Source of the DNA: Palaemon carinicauda
Taxonomy: Eukaryota > Arthropoda > Malacostraca > Decapoda > Palaemonidae
Length of the DNA: 64,000 nt
Reading direction: 5' to 3'
Assembly (NCBI RefSeq): GCF_036898095.1
Contig: NC_090743.1
Span: 24,253,214-24,317,213, forward strand
In this document: positions 32,650 to 44,894 of the stretch, piece by piece
Position numbering within the stretch: the stretch's first letter is position 1
How the letters are laid out: each line of letters starts with the position of its first letter
Position numbers and translations under genes: made by a program
The notes under the pieces: generated by a model
What the model saw: only the letters and a program-made list of their open reading frames with translations
What the model was told of the DNA's origin: nothing
Databases searched by the model: none

Positions 32650-35071
32650 CTACCGCTGTCTGGAGGACTTGGAGCGGGATCTAAACGAACCTCTATTCGT
32701 CCTTCCGCCCGTCTCCTGCCTTCTTCCCCTGAAGTCTGATCTCGAAGGAGCTCTACCTCGAAAGGGCTGTTGAAATTTCCTCTCCTCTCTCTTCAGAGAC
32801 GAAGGAATGACTGGCAAAGGCTTTCTAGCAGAGCGCGACAGGAGGTCTTGAGTGGCCTTTTGCGCAAGCGAAAGGGTAATGTCCCTGACAAGGGACTCAG
32901 GAAAGAGATGTTCTGAGAGAGGGGCGTAAAGGAGCTCAGACTTCTGCGCAACCGTAACTGATCTGGAAGCAAAAGAACATAACAGGGCCCTCTTCTTCAA
33001 AACTCCTGCCGAAAAAAGGGAAGCCAACTCATTAGACCCATCCCTAAGAGCTTTGTCCATGCATGCCATGATACTATTAAGGTCTTCTGTTTCCTCCACT
33101 CCTTCGGTTTTCCTGGCCAAAGTACCTAGAGACCAGTCCAAAACACTAAAAACTTCAAAGGCTCGGAAAATCCCCTTGACGAGGTGGTCAAGCTCAGACA
33201 TTGACCACATAACCTTCGCCGAGTTAAGGGCATGCCTTCTAGCAGAGTCAACAATACCAGAGAAGTCCCCCTGGGAGGAGGCAGGAACTCCCAGGCCCAG
33301 AGGTTCTCCAGTCTCGTGCCACATGCCCGCCTTCGAAGCAAGTCGATCTGGTGGAAAAGAGAAGGTGGTCTTAACCGCTTGCCTACGCTCCTTCATCCAC
33401 TCATCAACTTTAGCGAGAGCCTTCCTAGCAGAGATGGAGAGCTTCATTTTGATGAAGGCCGACTGCTTTTTGGCCTTCTTCCTCCTAAACTGCGATTAAG
33501 GAGAACGAGGGGCAGCAGGAAGAAACTCCTCCCCATAAAGCTCAAGGAGTGAGCGAGAGAGAACCTTATAATCCCCAGCCGCGTTCGCAGGCTTGTCTTC
33601 ATCCTCTGAGACATCTTCAAGATCTTGTCCCACCTCTACTACAGTCTCTCTTCGGGCTGAAGGTTCACCTGCATCCGAAAGAGGCAAATCGTAGGATGCG
33701 TCCTGTAGGAGAGGGCTGCATGCGTCCTGACACCGAGAACCGTGTGCGTCCTGGCGCCGCGCACTGGAATTGTCCAGGCGCCGAGCGCTAGAAGAGTTCT
33801 TGAGGCGGTAGGCGGATGCATCCTGGCGCCGGGAGCTGGAAGCGTCCTTGCGCTGAGAGCTGCAATCGTCCTGGAGAAGCAGGCTGGAATCGTCCTGGCG
33901 CCGAGAGCGAGAGACGGAATCATCCTGGAGGCGAGTCGATGAGGAAGAAGCGCGGTACCGCGCCTTTGACGAAACGCGCTGAGGTTCCCAGGTAGAGGAA
34001 CTCCGTTCCCTCTTAGAGGCCGATTTCTTAACAGGTAATGAGTCATCCTTACGTCTGTCCAACTGGGGGAAAGGGCGGCTAAAAGCTTGTACCAAAGAAA
34101 AAAGCTGCATTTGCATAACAGTCATAAAAGACTTAGCGACTGCTGCTGGATCCTGCGGTTCCGAAGGCGATGGTTGTCGAGTAGCGCTGGTTGAAGGAGA
34201 AGGATCTCTCGACGGTCTCTCTTGAATTTCGTCTCTCGGCTTTGGTCTTTTCACTGGAACGGCGTCCAAGTAATCCTCAGAAAGGTTCGGGGCTACTTGA
34301 ACAGGGAGAGCGAGAACGAGTGTGTTCAGTTCGGTTCCACCTCCTCTTGGTTGGTCTCGAAGCCTCATACTGCCATTTGCATCTGGGAGAGGGGTTCGGG
34401 GAGGACACCATCACTTCCGACACGCCTTTTCCGTGGCGGTCAAAAGCAGCCTGGGAAAATGCAACAGGACTGTCTGAGGCGACGGCTGACCGAGGATACA
34501 TACCTCTCACTCCCTTATGGCCGTCGACGTACCTTCTCCCTTGGTCCTAGGAGCTTGGTAGAGGTCTAGACCTAGGGTGATGACAGGTTCGATCCGTCGC
34601 CACCTCCACTGCACTTTCACCAGCACTAATCTCACTCTCACTCTTACCTTTTGAGGCTGAAAGTTGGTCTTTAATAGCCTTCAACTCAGCCGCCATCCTG
34701 GCGTACCGAGGGTCATCCACAGATACCGTTCCTGTAGAAGGGGCAGGAGTTACTACCTCAAGGGAAGGTTCAACTTCCAAAGAGGAATTAATTAATGGGT
34801 CAATAAAATTATCTAAACTACGCTCACTAGCAGATTTAGATTTAGATCTCGAAGCCCTCCTGACTTTATCTAGCTCTAACTTGCGCACATAACGCTTCAT
34901 AGCTAACCATTCTTTCTCGCTCAAAACCTCACATTCCTTGCACCTTTTATCAAGTGCACAATCAAAACCCCTGCAACCCAAACAAATAGTGGGAGGGTCT
35001 ACCGAAACTTTCGGTAACCTCACCTTGCATTCCTCATTTACACACACACGAAAATGAAGTTTCTCACTCAT
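32650..35071 (-). pseudogene. D3 Gag-like, frameshifted
   Basis: Starts MSEKLHFRVCVNEECKVRLP at 35071, with the same Cys-rich layout (CLGCRG, RCKECEVLS). The middle (34368-33496) has an imperfect repeat of the RRQDxSS type. The conserved C-terminal block (MWHETGEPLGLGVPASSQGD) lies in 33447-32650. At least two frame changes break the frame. Confidence 0.8.
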
Positions 35072-35390
35072 ATTAAACAAACCAATAATAACAGAATACA
35101 GTAAACACAAAAGCAATTGCCAAAACCCCAAGTCAATGTACTTAACCAAAAATAAGTCCGGTACAGCGACACAGGGAAAGCGAAACGAAAAACTCCAATG
35201 GCAGACCAACGATGTTGTCAGTCCAACCGGCAGAGATGATCTGAGGAACAGAAAACGGGAATGATTCCAAGTACCACCCTGTAAGGGTTGTTAACCACCT
35301 AACCGCACAACCATCACACGGCGGTTGACGCGAATTTTGAAAAATTCTGCTGGATATATAACTGCCAGGTAAGTTCTATTCATAAAACTG

Positions 35391-35960
35391 TTCCTCCTGA
35401 ATAAATATATATATTGCCTTGGTTTAAGGTTCCCTTACCAATTCCCCTACAACGTGTTTCACTTAGGGCCAAGATATCCAAACTATATTTCATACATTCG
35501 TTTTCCACTTGCTGTAACTTCCCAATCTAATTCATAGTTCTAACATTCCAATTACTGTAACAATTTTCAGTTTTTCTTTAGCATTTATAAACCAGGAGAT
35601 TTTTAGCATCACACTACACCTGGGACTGGGGGCCATTATCTTATCTTCCCTTTTCATTGACTGACTAAATCCCTAGAGGATTCACTGGCTAGATTCATCA
35701 AAGGATAGCCAGTTCCTTGTGATGCGCAGTGCCTATCTAACTAAGGCAAGTGACCCCTGTCAGTCCATACCGATTTCAGTAAAATTATCCGCCAGGCATC
35801 AGGAGTAGAAGCAGAAGAGACAACTTGTCTCTCGCCTTAAACCCAATTTGTCACCTTGCTGCCAGTGACTTCTCCGATATTTAGGGGGCATTTCCCCCAC
35901 ACCCAAAATTCTTGTTACTCCTTCAGGTCGCTCATCCACTTATATAACCGTTGGCAAACA
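35391..35960 (-). pseudogene. RTE-like LINE relic, 5' part of endonuclease
   Basis: On the minus strand this encodes pieces such as NWNVRTMN-like residues and GKLQQVENECMKYSLDILAL followed by SETRCRGIGKGTLN, the N-terminus of the LINE endonuclease. It ends NIYIYSGG at the D3 junction. The remainder of the domain resumes at 28996. Confidence 0.7.
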
Positions 35961-36270
35961 TGGATTGCTATGATATACCGCCTAGCTATAAATATTATAT
36001 ACCTGCGGTAAAATACTATTCATGTTTTACCTCCTGCTATATCTAACAGATGTACAAATACAGTCATGATACGCTCTTTCCCTACTGCATATTGGTAATT
36101 ATGCTTAAATACAAATAAAGGTTAGAAATTTAATACAAGATAACTATTTTAGTAAACACTAAACACAAAGGCTGACCTCTTTGACAAAGCCTTTGGTATT
36201 ACTAGTTGTCAAACCAATCGAAAATAATACGTATTCAAATTGAAAAAACAAAATATAAATATCAACTTAC

Positions 36271-36410
36271 ATCACGAGGTGGTGGAGATGTAAAAGATTT
36301 TTCCATCTGTAAAAGAACTGCCAACTTTACATCATCCATTTCTATAGTTTTAGTTTTCTTTGCATAATTTGCATATACTCTAGCATCATCCAGTATTTGG
36401 GACACATAAC
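36271..36410 (-). CDS. TAF9: TAF9 exon 2 (rest of histone fold and start of conserved region)
   Basis: The acceptor ...AACTGTTACAG precedes 36410. The exon completes an Arg codon with exon 1, then reads YVSQILDDARVYANYAKKTK and on through IEMDDVKLAVLLQ to TSPPPRD. These are histone-fold helices 2 and 3 followed by the SPPPRD signature that opens the TAF9-specific conserved region after the fold. It ends in phase 0 at a GTAAGT donor (36270). It lies between D3 (left) and D4 (right): about 880 bp of intron separate it from D3 and about 380 bp from D4. It is therefore a short coding island inside roughly 45 kb of transposon-filled intron. Confidence 0.93.
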
Positions 36411-36789
36411 CTGTAACAGTTAACAAAATATTAAAAAAATACAGTACGATACAGAGAAAAGTACAATACACAAAGATCTAAACAAACTAACCTGATCTTA
36501 AAAGTCTACAGTAATCATACATCGTAATTCAAGTAATTCCAACAAATATTAATCTTCTGCTGTATCATTTAATGAAAATACTTATATGTAAACTGTGATT
36601 GCATCATGGTTCTAACTCATCTTTGCACCTCGACAACATGAAATCTTTGAATAATGCAAATAGTCATGCTGAACATCCTGTTTTATTGACTATACAATTC
36701 TAATTACTTGGAATTTACTCAATCTCAAGTAATATCATAAAGTATACTTCATACCACAAGTTTCAATAGGATTACCAGTACTCATTTTC

Positions 36790-37084
36790 AACAAATATGA
36801 CAAATTCATCGATAATTTGTATTTTTCCTAACTATATAAACCTCAGCTATTTAATAGGGGTATTACTTTCGGCGTAGCTGAAATGATGAGCCACTAATTT
36901 TTAACGAGGGTTTACTACACACACCGCTAGTTAGCGGGGGTAGGGGAGAGTAGCTTGCTACCCCCCACCCCTCTCACACACCTGTGCTTGAGCTCACTTT
37001 GCTTGGTGGTAGGACTTCAAGGGGGATAGGGCTGGCGGGCAAGTTTGGTTAAATAGCTAAGGTTTGTATAGTTAGGAAAAATGA
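36790..37084 (+). repeat. D4 terminal unit 1
   Basis: Pairs with the right inverted repeat of D4. It ends with a partial reverse complement of its own start (TAAATAGCTAAGGTTTGTAT). Confidence 0.75.
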
Positions 37085-37420
37085 CAAATTCGTAGATAAT
37101 TTGTATTTTTCCTAACGATACAAACCTAGCTATTTACATGGGGTAATTACTTTGGCGCAGCCGATGACGAGCCATAAAGTTTTAACGAGGGTTTCCTACA
37201 GGGGGGGGGGGGGAGGAGCTTGCTACCCCTCCACCCTCACACACACCGGTAATTCGTCCACTTTACTTAGAGGTAGGACTTATCTTGGGGGACAGGGCTG
37301 GCGGGCACATAACTGTAAATAGCTAGGTTTGTATCGTTAGGAAAAATACAAATTATCTACGAATTTGTCATTTTTTTCGTAACTGAATACAAACCCCGCT
37401 ATTTACATGGGGTGACTCAA
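37082..37420 (+). repeat. D4 terminal unit 2 and ICR-like segment
   Basis: A second, diverged terminal unit starts TGACAAATTCGTAGATAATT. At 37330-37420 its reverse complement is joined to a right-end-like sequence (CGTAACTGAATACAAACCCC). It contains a poly-G run near 37201. Confidence 0.7.
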
Positions 37421-37849
37421 CCCTTAGGAAGGGAGGTAAGTCCCCTGCCATACTGGCTTTGGCTTGCCCGGGGGCCCCGAACACGAGTTCATGAAGCAAC
37501 TCCAGGATTGGGGTCCCTGCACCTCGCAGGCAGTCAAGGACTGCTGCGGCCTACGTAAGTTGTGTGTGAAAGTGAGCAGTGACACGTCCTAGGAAGTTGA
37601 CCTGGAGTCCTTAATAAGGAAATCTAGGCTAGGACTACCCAATACCACCTCGTCAGGGTATGGGGACATGACAGTATTACAAGTTAATACTAGGAACACA
37701 AGGAAGCATGGCTTACCTGCAGAGGTTCGAGGTCAGCTGTGCAAAGGACCCAGGATGCTGTTTTTCTCCAAGGGAGGAGAGGATGAAGAAAAGAAAAGGG
37801 CCAGACAGATCTTTTCATTCACACAGACTAAAACCGGGTAACAATGCCC

Positions 37850-39308
37850 TCAACCTTCTGCTACTTGTCCAATTAGGAGCCTGAGGTTAGACCAGCTGTT
37901 GTGCAGCCACCACAGGGCCATGAAGGTAGTCCGACGCTTCCAGACCCCAGCTTCCAGGACCTGCATCACAGAAAAGTTCTTCTTGAAGGCCAAGGACGCA
38001 GCCACGTCCCTGACATCATGCGCCCTAGGGCGCCGTGACGGGGGAGGGTCAGAACTCAAGGCCAGGTGGATTACCTTGCGGATCCAGGCCGAGATGGTGT
38101 TTCTGGTGACCCTCTTCTTCGTTGGCCCGGTGCTAACAAATAAGGCTCGCACCTGGGGCCGGACTGCAGCTGTTCTCTTCAGATACAACCTCAGACTCCT
38201 GACTGGGCACAGTAGGAGATGGTCTGGGTCATCTGTTACAGAACGAAGACTCGAGACCTGGAAAGAGTCGAACCTAGGGTCCGGCACTCCCGGGTTCTGA
38301 GTCTTAGCAACAAACTCAGGGATGAAGCTGAACGTTACCTCCCCCTATCCCCTTGAATGGGCGACATCGTAGGAGAGACCATGTAGTTCGCTGACTCGCT
38401 TGGCCGAGGCCAAAGCTAGCAGGAACACCGTCTTCCAGGTAAGGTGGCGATCTGAAGCCTGGCGTAATGGTTCGTAGGGAGGCCTCTTAAGAGACCTGAG
38501 GACTCGAACCACGTTCCAAGGAGGAGGTCTCACTTCCGACTGAGGGCAGGTAAGTTCATAACTCCGTATTAGCAGAGACAGTTCCAGCGAGGAGGAAATG
38601 TCCATTCCTTTGAGCCTGAAGGCAAGACTTAAGGCTGAGCGATAGCCTTTCACTGCCGAGACTGAAAGGCGCATTTCTTCCCGCAGATACACAAGGAACT
38701 CCGCTATTGCTGGTAAAGTAGCATCGAGGGGAGAGATACCCCTTCCACGGCACCAACCACAGAAAACTCGCCACTTCGCCTGGTAGACTCCTGCGGATGA
38801 CCTGCGCAGGTGGCCAGACATCCTTTCCGCAACTTGTTGCGAAAATCCTCTCTCTTTGAGGAGATGCTGGATAGTCTCCAGGCGTGAAGTCGAAGCGAAG
38901 CTACGGCTTTGTGAAAGATGTTGGAGTGTGGTTGTTTGAGTAGCTCGTGACGTGGAGAGAGTTCCCTCGGAATCTCCGTGAGGAGCTGCAGAAGGTCCGG
39001 AAACCACTCTGCGTGATGCCATAGCAGAGCAATCAAGGTCATCGAGAGATTGACCGATGTTCTGGTCTTGTTGAGGACCCTCCTCATCACACAGAACGAG
39101 GGAAAGGCGTACACGTCGACGTTGTCCCACCGTTGTTGGAAGGCATCCTGCCAGAGGGCCTTGAGGTCCGGGACTGGGGAGCAGTACAGCGGAAGCTTGG
39201 TTTTCAACGCCGTAGCGAACAGGTCCACAGTCGGGGAACCCCACAAAGTCAGGACTTTGTTGACTATCTGAGGATCCAAAGACCACTCGGTACTCACTGT
39301 GATTACTA
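37850..39308 (-). pseudogene. D4 methyltransferase-like and tyrosine recombinase relic
   Basis: The methyltransferase-like end has TEWSLDPQIVNKVLTLWGSP and DVYAFPSFCVMRRVLNK. The YR N-terminus has VYQAKWRVFCGWCRGRG and SVSAVKGYRSALSL. The catalytic Arg is in LASAKRVSELHG and the HxxR in RAHDVRDVAASLAF. At the nucleophile position, FMALWWLHN shows Trp where D1/D2 have Tyr. A frame change near 38300-38345 separates the two YR parts. The upstream side is cut by a SINE. Confidence 0.78.
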
Positions 39309-39774
39309 GACAATTCTTCTTCACCCAAGGGGTTAACTACTGCACTGTAATTGTTCAGTGGCTACTTTCCTCTTGGTAAGGGTAGAAGAGACTCTTTAGC
39401 TATGGTAAGCAGCTCTTCTAGGAGAAGGACACTCCAAAATCAAACCATTGTTCTCTATTCTTGGGTAGTGCCATAGCCTCTGTACCATGGTCTTACACTG
39501 CCTTGGGTTAGAGTTCTCTTGCTTGAGGGTACACTTGGGCACACTTTTCTATCTAGTTTCTCTTCCTCTTGTTCTGTTAAAGTTTTTATAGTTTAAATGG
39601 GAAATATTTATTTTAATATTGTTACTATTCCTAAAATGTTCTATTTTTCCTTATTTCCTTATTTCCTTTCCTCACTGGGCTATTTTCCCTGTTGGGGCCC
39701 CTGGGCTTATAGCATCCTGCTTTTCCAACTAGGGTTGTAGCTTAGCATTTAATAATAATAATAATAATAATAAT
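39309..39774 (+). mobile_element. SINE family A, 5'-truncated, inserted in D4
   Basis: Begins within the family at CAATTCTTCTTCACCCAAGG and ends GTAGCTTAGCATTT plus (AAT)n. It separates the RNase H end (ADSLSRVTQ) from the methyltransferase-like start (TEWSLDPQ) of D4. Confidence 0.85.
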
Positions 39775-41233
39775 CTGCGTCACTCTGCTCAGACTGTCGG
39801 CGAGCACATTCCTCTTGCCTGGAATGAAGCAAGCTGTAAGTGATATCGAGTGGACCTCGGACCATCTCAGGATCTCTACTGCAAGATGGGACAGCAGTTC
39901 CGAAAAGGTACCTCTCTGCTTGTTGATGTAAGCCACCACCGTGGTGTTGTCGCTCATCACCACTACGAAGTGACCCGCCAGGAATTGGTGGAACTTTTGA
40001 AGGCCCAGGAAAACGGCCTTCATCTCCAGCAGGTTTATGTGAAGGTACTTTTCTGATTCTGACCACAGGCCGGAGGCCTTGTGGTTCAGAACGTGGGCCC
40101 CCCACCCCTTGTTTGACGCGTCCGAAAACAACATCAAATCTGGGGAGGAGACGAGAAGATCCACTCCCTTTCGTAGGTTCTCGTCTACCACCCACCACTC
40201 CAGGTCCGACCGTTCCGCAGATCCCATAGGGATCAAGATGTCCGGGGAGTCGAGTCCTTGACTCCACCGGGACTTCAGTCGCCACTGAAGGGATCTCATC
40301 CTGAGGCGACTGCTGGGGACGAGACGGGTTAGAGAGGAGAGGTGGCCGAGGAGACAAAGCCACGATTGGGCTGGGAGTTCTTCTCGAGTGAGGAAAGGTC
40401 ACGCGACCTTCTTCAGCCTTGCTATCCTTTCGTCTGATGGGAAGGCTTTGTGGAGATTGGTGTCTATGATCATGCCTAGATATACGTCTCTGAGAGGGCT
40501 GCAGAGAAGACTTTTCGAGGTTTACCACGATCCCCAGATCCCGGCAAACCTCGAGGAGCTTGTCTCGGTGGCGGAGAAGGGATACTTCCGAGTCTGCCAG
40601 GACCAGCCAGTCGTCCAGGTAACGAAGGAGACGGATGCCGATCCTGTGTGCCCACGAAGAGATGATGGTGAAGACTCTGGTGAACACCTGAGGTGCTGTG
40701 GAGAGACCGAAGCACAACACCTTGAACTGGTAGATCTTGTGATCTAAGCAAAATCTTAGGTACTGTACTTCCTTGAAGACGGGTGGATTGGGATCTGGAA
40801 GTACGCGTCCTTCAGATCCAGTGTGCACATGAAATCTCGCGGTCTCACTGCAAGCCTGACCGTGTCCGCTGTCTCCATGCTGAATGGAGTCTGTTTGACA
40901 AACCCGTTCAGGGGTCGAGAGATCGATGACTGGTCTCCAGCCTCCAGACGCCTTTTTCACAAGAAAGAGTCGACTGTAGAAGCCTGGGGACCCGTCCACG
41001 ACCTCCTGGAGAGCGTTCTTCTCTAACATGGTCTGGACTTCTGCCCAAAAGGGCTTGCCCCATTGCTGATCCCATGGGAGCTCAATGATACTGGATTCGC
41101 TGTCAGGGGAGGTAGAGATGTTGTGTATGGGACGGGATATTCCTGACTGATTACAGAAATTGTGCAGGAATCGGCCCCGAGTTGCTGCCACCTGTTCGTG
41201 CAACTTTGAAGGCATCCCCCCACTGGTGGACAT
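39775..41233 (-). pseudogene. D4 reverse transcriptase / RNase H relic
   Basis: RT motifs include SPGFYSRLFLVKKASGGW, FGLSTAPQVFTRV and YLDDWLVL. The segment with the first catalytic Asp is out of frame (local frameshift and return). RNase H in 40299-39742 has LFSDASNKGWGAH, INLLEMKAVFLGL, VMSDNTTVVAYI and RNVLADSLSR. Confidence 0.82.
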
Positions 41234-41251
41234 GCAGGGGGACTGCCACTC

Positions 41252-44200
41252 CTAGCGTTTGCGGCCTCGGCCGCTCCCTCTAGGATTCTTCCCTCCCCTG
41301 GAGGACTTCTTGCCTTTCTTGTCCTTGACAGGAAAGGGCTTAGACACCGTCGTCTTCGCTGCCGCTGCCGGTTTCGTGGTCTTGGAAGGGCGTGGCTGCT
41401 GAGGTGCTGGAGGTTTATAGGGCTTAGATGTCAGAGCCCTATGTAGGAGGGAGTCTTGGTTCGACTTCCTCCATCTCTCAGCGGCCTGCTCCACGTCCCT
41501 AGGCTCAAACAAGTTCGTCCCCATCATGGAAGAATGTCTGAGCCTGCTGATCTGGGTGTTGGGGACCTTTTGATGGAACCTCTCAGACACCGCATCTCGA
41601 CGTTTCAAGATGGTGTTAACCCACAAGTTCGAGACTTGGTGGGCTAGAAACTCGATCGTGCAAGTGCCTGAGAGTAAAAAGGTCTCCATAGCCTTCTCCT
41701 GGCTAAAGATCTCAGTTGCCGAGAATAAGACCTGCCGGGTGGAGAGTCTCTCAAGAGGGACTCCCTTGGTAAGCTCTTCCAATGAATGGTGGAGGGGAAG
41801 AGCCAAACAAGTCTCCTCTACGATGTCGAAGTACCTCCTCTGTTGTACACGAGGAGGTGGGAGGAGTTTGTTGCCGGCGCTGGAACGGCTGGAGGAGACA
41901 AGCTCGGAGAGCTGGACTTCGATCTTGTCCCTGGCACTCTTGACCCCTTGAGACCAGGGCAAAGCCGCACTAGCCTTAGTGGGTTTTTGAGTCCCAAAGA
42001 CTCGGTCAGGGACCCTGTCTTTGCCCTCACGAAGAGGAATCTCTGGGTCAGCAAACCCATTGAGAGTCCTCATAAGGGTCAGAACCTGCCAGAACGCATG
42101 TTCTGACTCCTGCAGTTCTCCTCCTGAAGGACTAGCAGCGAAGTCTCCTGTCCCCAAAGGCTCTTCTTGGGGGGACTCGCGGACGTTCTCCGAATGACTG
42201 GCTGGCTCCGGTCTAAGTCTTGATGAAGACTTTGGTACCGTCTTGGAGTCCTTTGACTCCCTCCTGGGAGGGATGCAAGACTCCAACAACGACGGGGGCA
42301 TGCTCTTCTCCACTCCTACCCGAGAAGACTTTTCAGCGCGAGGTGGGGTTTCCCTCATTGGTGAGATGGGGGACCGCTTCACCTCACGTGACTCCCCTGA
42401 GGACGGGAAGTCTTCGTCCGAAGTGGAGGGAGAAAAAGTCTGGGGTGGAGAGGAGGCCTGCCTCAAAGACTTACGAGGAGTCAGCTTTGCCCTCGGAGAA
42501 GTTACCACATTAGAAACTCTTCTTTTCCTCTTCAGGGGAGTAGAAGCTGCCAAGGATTTGTGGCCCAGGCCAGAGAGAACAGGCTTAAACGCCTGCACGA
42601 CCGCTCTGACCAGTGTCCCAAACCAAGGCTGCTGGCTGACGGCTGCGCTGTCAGATACTCCCTCTGGAGGGAAAGGGATCGACCGATCCCTGGGAGGAGT
42701 TACCAAAGGGGGGTTCGCCTGAAAAGAAGAAGATGATGGAGAAGAAATGTCCCTGGACCTTTCTGGAACCTTCCCCCCTAACGGCGAGCGCGCTGTCCTG
42801 CGCTTGCAGGGGGGGGGGGAGATGTGGCGATGGCGACTTTGCTGCGCGTTGTCCTCCAGCGTCGCGCGTGGGATGGTATTGGCGATCGCGCGATGGGGAA
42901 TACCCAGATTCGCGCGCGGGGGCGAATGTTGGCGCGCGCGGGGCGCGTAGGAGCGCGTGCCGGAGACAGCAGAGGGTGCGCAGAAGGTAGATTGCGCGCG
43001 CGGGCGCTCAGGATGAAGAGCCCATGCGGGCGATGATATCGTTGGGCGGGTGCTGGCAAGAGATGGCGCGCAGGTGAAGAACGACGGCGCGCTGGCGCGT
43101 TGGCGAGCGCTGACGAGCAGGGGAAGTATTCACCTTCCCTACTGCGCCCAGATCGGAATATCGTGGGCGCACAGGAGATCGTTGGCGCGCAGGAGAACGA
43201 TGGCGCGCAGAAGGTTGAAGGCGTGCAGTGTCACGCTGGTGATCAGGGGAGTGCTGGCGCGCAGGTGAGTGCTGACGCGCAGGTGACCACTGGCGCGCTT
43301 TAGCAGGAATGTCAGCCAACGGTGAGTGCTGACGCGTAGGAGAGCGCTAACGCGCTCTGTCAGGATCGTCGGCAGCAGAAGAACGCTGGCGCGTAAGGGA
43401 CGTATGCGCCAATTTGCGCATACGCCCCTGATACCCCGAAGGGACCGTTGCCTGTCTTACAAAAACAGGATAGGTGGGCGCCCACAGCGCATCAGCAGCC
43501 AGGAACGGCGACGGCAGGTCAGCAGGTCTGACGGGTGGAAGGTCGAAGTGTCCTTTGTAAGGACGACCTTCCACCGAAGGGGATCGCGAACGATCCGCAG
43601 AGGTCCAGGGTTGTAGCCGAAACAGTCGGGGATGGATGACGAGGCTCCTCTGCGGCGAGATGATGAACCGAAGAGGCGCCTCCTCACACCCTTGTGAGGT
43701 GAAGGAAGGCCTCTCCGGCGAAGAGGAAGGCGAGCTATACGCCAAATGCGCCCTCTGGGGGCTGTTGGGTCAGCGAACTGACTGTCAGCAGTCCTCCGAA
43801 GAGGAGTCTCTGTGAGTGAACTCCCCCGAGGGGGAGAATCACTGGCAGGAGAGACTGCTGGACTTAGTTCCTCCCTCGAAGGTTGAGCAGAGGGAGAAAC
43901 TAAGCCTTCAGCTACAGCAGGTTGATCAGTTGCAGAGGACGGAGATACCGCATCCGAAGCCTCTGCCACCACAACGTCGACGATAGACAAAGGATCAACC
44001 TCTGCCAAAGTCGGCGATTGTTTGACAGCGGCACCCAACCGGATCATGTCAAACAAGGCTTCCTTGGAGGGCGAACCCTCGAGCCCCAAGGAAGACCAAA
44101 GCTGAAACAAATCTTTATTACTTACATTAATATTTAAATCCTCCCCGGGGGAGGAGGGGGAGCTGCCTCGCTATGGGAGGCAACGCCCTCTCCCGAACCC

Positions 44201-44547
44201 CGAGGTCGGGAAACAGAACTATGGCCTACGCTACCCCTCGACGTTCACTCGGAAGAAACCGATCGAGCGGGAGCTTCGGAGGAGGTTTGGGCAACGGAAG
44301 AAGAATCCTTGGGAATTTCTCATTTCAAAGAAACCTTAGAAGGAGAAATATCCCGCTTGGACTTCTTCTTCCGTCGCCGAGAAAACCTCTCCCACTAGGA
44401 GGTAGACCACTCCCTACACTCACCACACTTATTAGTTCTATCACACCACTGGCCCCTACAATAAGGACAAAGGGTGTGAGGGTCCGTCTCGACCGCCGAC
44501 ATAAACGTACCACAAGAGCGGTCGGGTAATCCAGGACACTTGTGCAT
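41252..44547 (-). pseudogene. D4 Gag-like relic
   Basis: A Cys-rich start near 44547 (MHKCPGLPDRSCG, CPYCRGQWCDRTNKCGEC) is followed by an in-frame stop about 50 codons in. The middle (42780-43430) is a GC-rich, GGCGCGCAGGTGAG-type repeat encoding ARQRSP-like units. The remaining long frame (42706-41252) ends in a basic, Lys/Gly-rich tail. Confidence 0.7.
42780..43430 (-). repeat. GC-rich short-period repeat in D4 gag
   Basis: Many variants of GCTGGCGCGCAGGTGAGTGC and GCGCGCGG tracts. On the minus strand they read as SPARQ/ARQRSP repeats. Very high CpG density compared with the flanks. Confidence 0.75.
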
Positions 44548-44894
44548 GATAGCACGGGCCAACTTCACAAACACACCTGTAGAAGAGAAAGCAAAAATGC
44601 ATTAATGGCTGTCAGAGAGGCGAGGGTGTGAGTGGACATGTCCGACTACCACCCGAGCCGAGAGCAAAGTGAGCTCAAGCACAGGTGAGTGTGAGGGGCG
44701 GGGTAGCAAGCTACCCTCCCTACCCCCCACTAACTAGCGGTGGGGTAGTAAACCCTCGTTAAAATTCTAATGGCTCGTCATTTCAGCTACGCCGAAAGTA
44801 ATAACCCCTATTAAATAGCGTGGTTTGTATGTCAGTTACGGAACAATTTGACATTCATTTCATTTAAACATGTTTAGTTAATCCACTACACATA

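Larger units (their letters stand above)
28997..35390 (-). mobile_element. DIRS-like retrotransposon D3 (second family, degenerate)
   Basis: About 6.4 kb. Inverted terminal repeats lie near 29018-29210 and 35195-35375, with terminus ACTTACCTGGCAGTTATATA. The ICR is near 29238-29350. Gag, RT/RNase H/methyltransferase-like and YR relics are present in the usual order but broken by frameshifts. The protein sequences are clearly diverged from D1/D2. It is inserted in the endonuclease region of an RTE-like LINE. Confidence 0.92.
36790..44860 (-). mobile_element. DIRS-like retrotransposon D4 (third family, old, tandem left terminus)
   Basis: About 8 kb. The right terminus (about 44680-44860) matches, inverted, the left unit at 36840-37020 (TATTACTTTCGGCGTAGCTG and its complement). 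A second terminal unit (37082-37370) and an ICR-like segment (37330-37420) follow. It contains gag, RT/RNase H and YR relics with frameshifts and stops. A SINE is inserted at 39309-39774. It lies in TAF9 intron 1, with exon 2 at 36410 just outside. Confidence 0.85.
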
